Below, one piece after another: positions 6,322 through 8,145 of a stretch of DNA of 8,145 bases (position 1 is its first letter; each line of letters begins with the position of its first letter). The position numbers were made by a program, and so were the translations under genes. The stretch covers positions 1-8,145 of the forward strand of contig JAQGJI010000046.1 of assembly GCA_028290685.1 (NCBI GenBank), written 5' to 3'. This stretch comes from Devosia sp. GTDB lineage: Bacteria > Pseudomonadota > Alphaproteobacteria > Rhizobiales > Devosiaceae. Under the pieces are notes generated by a model, which was not told where the DNA came from, searched no databases, and was given only the letters and a program-made list of their open reading frames with translations.

Positions 6322-6337
6322 TCGAACAGCGGTTCGA
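6322..6337. promoter_or_regulatory. Perfect inverted repeat in the leader of the ATPase gene
   Basis: TCGAAC-AGCG-GTTCGA is a perfect 6-bp inverted repeat with a 4-nt centre, 49 bp upstream of the ATPase start codon. It could be an operator for a dimeric regulator or an RNA hairpin in the 5' leader. It has the GAAC-N4-GTTC form of Gram-positive LexA boxes, but alphaproteobacterial LexA normally uses GTTC-N7-GTTC, so no regulator is assigned. A second hairpin, GGCGCG-GGC-CGCGCC (6386-6400), lies further upstream. Confidence 0.5.
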
Positions 6338-6456
6338 TGATCTGCCGTGCCCTGCATGCAGTGTGCTGTCCCGTTGGAGGGGGGAGGCGCGGGCCGCGCC
6401 AGAATCAGAGCCTAGCCCAGTTTTGGGGCCCCGGCGATGCCGTCCTGCGCACAACG

Positions 6457-6485
6457 AAAAAGGCAGGCCCACCGGACCTGCCTTT
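6457..6485 (-). terminator. Intrinsic terminator of infC
   Basis: On the minus strand a 9-bp stem AAAGGCAGG / CCTGCCTTT with a 9-nt loop continues into further T residues (TTTTT in all), a textbook rho-independent terminator, about 40 nt after the infC stop codon. On the plus strand only three T residues follow the stem, so it acts mainly on minus-strand transcripts. It separates infC from the ATPase gene. Confidence 0.87.
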
Positions 6486-6493
6486 GCTTGAAC

Positions 6494-6527
6494 ACTGTAC
6501 TGTCGCCTTAACTGTACTGTCGCCTCA
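6494..6527. repeat. 17-bp tandem duplication across the infC stop codon
   Basis: Two adjacent 17-bp units, ACTGTACTGTCGCCTTA (6494-6510) and ACTGTACTGTCGCCTCA (6511-6527), differ at one base. On the infC strand the gene-proximal unit begins with the TGA stop codon and the distal unit with TAA at the same place. The unit itself contains a short internal repeat (ACTGT twice). The protein end LAPK is intact. Confidence 0.93.
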
Positions 6528-7061
6528 CTTGGGCGCCAGCACCATGACCATCTGGCGCCCTTCCGAGCGCGGCTGGCTTTCCACCTTGGCAATCGCCTCG
6601 GTCTGGTCCTTGACCTTGATCAGCAGCTGCATGCCCAGTTCCTGGTGCGCCATTTCGCGGCCCCGGAAGCGCATGGTCACCTTGACGCGATCGCCATCGT
6701 CCAGGAACCGCTGCACCGCCTTCATCTTGGTGTCGTAGTCGTGCGTGTCGATATTGGGACGCAACTGGACTTCCTTGACCTCGATCACCTTCTGCTTCTT
6801 GCGCGCCTCGGCAGCTTTTTTCTGCGCGGCATATTTGAAGCGGCCAAGGTCGAGCATCTTGGCGACTGGCGGCTGGGCATTGGGAGAAATCAGGACGAGG
6901 TCGAGCCCCTGTTCCTGTGCTTCTGCGAGCGCCTCGCGGGTGTTCACGATCCCGCGGTTCTCGCCTTCAGCATCGATGAGCTGGACATCGGGGCTGGTGA
7001 TATCTTCGTTCGAGAGCGGCCCATCTTTCTGGGGCGCGACTGGTCTCATGGGACGGCGAAT
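6525..7061 (-). CDS. infC: Translation initiation factor IF-3, with ATT start
   Basis: This is a 178-residue factor that binds the 30S subunit, blocks premature 50S joining and checks the start codon and initiator tRNA. The N-terminal domain has NEDI (18-21), VQLIDAEGENRGIV and GLDLVLISPNAQPPVAKMLDLGRFKY. A Lys-rich linker (QKKAAEARKKQKVIEVKEVQLRP) leads to the C-terminal ribosome-binding domain with THDYDTKMKAVQRFL, VKVTMRFRGREMAHQELG and the end GRQMVMVLAPK. Beginning at ATT (7059-7061) restores the rhizobial N-terminus MRRP and puts AAGGA 9 nt upstream; the first ATG (7049) would remove four residues and lack that spacing. AUU starts on infC are known in E. coli to allow IF-3 autorepression. 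It is followed by a terminator, not by rpmI-rplT within this window. Confidence 0.97.
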   Translation of the reverse strand: MRRPMRPVAPQKDGPLSNEDITSPDVQLIDAEGENRGIVNTREALAEAQEQGLDLVLISPNAQPPVAKMLDLGRFKYAAQKKAAEARKKQKVIEVKEVQLRPNIDTHDYDTKMKAVQRFLDDGDRVKVTMRFRGREMAHQELGMQLLIKVKDQTEAIAKVESQPRSEGRQMVMVLAPK

Positions 7062-7107
7062 GGCAAACGATCCTTGTGTTGTTCATCCAAGTGGTGAAAT
7101 CGGCCAT

Positions 7108-7136
7108 AAAATCGTGTTACCCGGGCCATAAGTCAA
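7108..7136 (-). promoter_or_regulatory. Candidate promoter of infC
   Basis: On the minus strand TTGACT (complement of 7131-7136) and GATTTT (complement of 7108-7113) are 17 bp apart. The -35 is near consensus; the -10 matches only 3 of 6. Transcription would start near 7101 and leave a leader of about 40 nt before the ATT start codon. The hydrolase gene is divergent, so its promoter must share this 114-bp space; I see no good plus-strand match. Confidence 0.48.
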
Positions 7137-7175
7137 CTGGCAAAGCGCCACAAAAAACCACCAAGGGGCTCACCC

Positions 7176-7952
7176 ATGATAAATCCCGACCCCGATGCGG
7201 GCACCATTGCACTGGGCGATGGGGCCGCAAGGCGCACCATTGCGCTGCTGGGGCGCCCCGGCGGCAATCCGGGCCTGTTCTGGCTGGGTGGTTTCCGCTC
7301 CGACATGATGGGCACCAAGGCCCTGGCGCTGGACGCATTGGGGGCCGAGCGGGGCCTGGCCGTCACCCGCTTCGATTATTCCGGCCATGGCGCCTCGGGT
7401 GGCGACTTCGATCAGGGCAATATCAGCCGCTGGCTCGAGGAAGCCGAGGCGGTTTTCGCCCAGACCAGCGGGCCCCAGATCATCGTGGGCTCCTCCATGG
7501 GCGGCTGGATCGCCCTGCTGCTCGCCCGCGCCCTGCTGCGGCGCAATGAACGGCGCGCCCGGGCCCTGGTGCTGCTCGCCCCGGCGCCGGACATGACGCA
7601 CGAGCTGATGCTGCCCCAGTTCACCCCCCAGGAGCACGAAGCCCTGCAAAACCAGGGTTTCATCGACCAGCCCAGCCAGTATGCCGATACGCCCTATCGC
7701 ATCACCCGCCAGCTGATCGAAGACGGACAGAACCATCTGCTGTTCGGCAGCGTCATCGAAACCGGCTGCCCCGTGACCATCCTGCAGGGCGGGCAGGACC
7801 CCGACGTGCCCCAGGCCCATGCCATCAAGCTTGTCACCCACATCCTGCACGATCCCGTCACGCTGACGCTGATCCCCGATGGCGACCACCGCCTGAGCCG
7901 AAACGAGGATCTGGCCCGGCTCAGGGCGGCGATACTGGCGCTGCTGGACTGA
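7176..7952 (+). CDS. Alpha/beta hydrolase, ABHD10-like serine hydrolase
   Basis: This 258-residue cytoplasmic enzyme of the alpha/beta hydrolase fold has a full catalytic triad. The oxyanion-side strand LFWLGGFRSDM (34-44) and RFDYSGHGASGG (65-76) are followed by the nucleophile elbow GSSMGG (105-110, Ser107), the acid in GGQDPDVP (205-212, Asp208 by the GxxDxxVP pattern) and the base in DGDHRLSR (235-242, His238). The GFxSDMxGTKA and FDYSGHGxSxG motifs are those of the group containing mammalian ABHD10, a mitochondrial acyl-thioesterase/esterase, and its alphaproteobacterial relatives. The lid region (139-180) is short. There is no signal peptide. The ATG at 7176 has AAGGGG at 7163-7168, 7 nt upstream. 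It is divergent from infC. The substrate cannot be read from sequence. Confidence 0.9.
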   Translation: MINPDPDAGTIALGDGAARRTIALLGRPGGNPGLFWLGGFRSDMMGTKALALDALGAERGLAVTRFDYSGHGASGGDFDQGNISRWLEEAEAVFAQTSGPQIIVGSSMGGWIALLLARALLRRNERRARALVLLAPAPDMTHELMLPQFTPQEHEALQNQGFIDQPSQYADTPYRITRQLIEDGQNHLLFGSVIETGCPVTILQGGQDPDVPQAHAIKLVTHILHDPVTLTLIPDGDHRLSRNEDLARLRAAILALLD

Positions 7953-7996
7953 CTGGGCGTGTAGCTGGAACCGGCGTTCTCTGCGCGGCGCCGCCC

Positions 7997-8086
7997 CCCG
8001 GCCTGTCGGGGTGATCCATCCTCACCACATGCAAGCTGATGGATTGCCCCGACCAGCCGGGCAATGCCAATCCTCAACAGCTTGCA
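7997..8086 (+). repeat. Two overlapping, mutually exclusive stem-loops downstream of the hydrolase
   Basis: Arms 7997-8020 and 8038-8061 pair at 22 of 24 positions (two G-U if read as plus-strand RNA; mismatches only at 8003/8055 and 8004/8054) around a 17-nt loop. Arm 8030-8046 can instead pair with 8068-8086: nine perfect pairs (TGCAAGCTG with CAGCTTGCA), then GGATTG with CAATCC after a small bulge. Both structures use 8038-8046, so only one can form at a time. Neither is followed by a T tract, so a simple intrinsic terminator is unlikely. No gene is evident from 7953 to the window end. It may be an intergenic palindromic repeat, an mRNA 3' stabiliser or an attenuator for a gene beyond the window. 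Confidence 0.7.
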
Positions 8087-8145
8087 GCACGACAGACAGC
8101 TCGGCCATTTCGCTCACGCCCCGTGCGCCATCAGCTGGCGCCCAT

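Noticed and set aside
8022..8144. Minus-strand frame open to the window edge, ending at 8022
   Set aside because: About 40 codons with no recognisable motif, and it overlaps the inverted repeats; cannot be told from non-coding sequence.

Overview
The window reads as chromosomal DNA of a high-GC alphaproteobacterium, probably Hyphomicrobiales (Rhizobiales), possibly Devosia-like; the genus is a guess. The grounds are an IF-3 with the rhizobial-type N-terminus beginning at an ATT codon, an MmcB-family protein (a family I know mainly from Alphaproteobacteria), a short rhizobial-type DnaB/RecA-like ATPase and a RutR-type regulator. I see no insertion sequence, phage gene, CRISPR array, tRNA or rRNA.

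Left part, plus strand (1-2431): a RutR-like TetR-family regulator (137-856) has a near-consensus RutR operator 36 bp before its start. A stretch of about 550 bp with no credible gene, visibly less GC-rich than its surroundings, follows. Next come a small secreted RlpA-type double-psi beta-barrel protein starting at TTG (1410-1763) and a degenerate response-regulator receiver-like protein starting at a GTG behind a perfect Shine-Dalgarno sequence (1880-2431).

Centre, plus strand (2567-5383): a three-gene, translationally coupled unit. Two tandem paralogous MFS transporters overlap by ATGA, and the second overlaps an MmcB-like PD-(D/E)XK nuclease-fold protein by 8 bp. The unit converges on minus-strand genes.

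Right part: on the minus strand lie a short DnaB/RecA-type ATPase (5551-6273) and, upstream of it, infC (6525-7061), separated by a strong intrinsic terminator. A 17-bp tandem duplication covers the infC stop codon. Divergent from infC is an alpha/beta hydrolase of the ABHD10-like serine hydrolase type (7176-7952). Downstream of it (7997-8086) are two long, overlapping and mutually exclusive stem-loops of unknown role.

Most genes are ordinary. The items most worth a second look are the RutR box, the AUU start of infC, the stop-codon-spanning repeat, the transporter/MmcB coupling, the phospho-site-less receiver and the 3' alternative hairpins. I found no clear evidence for a wholly new multi-gene system.
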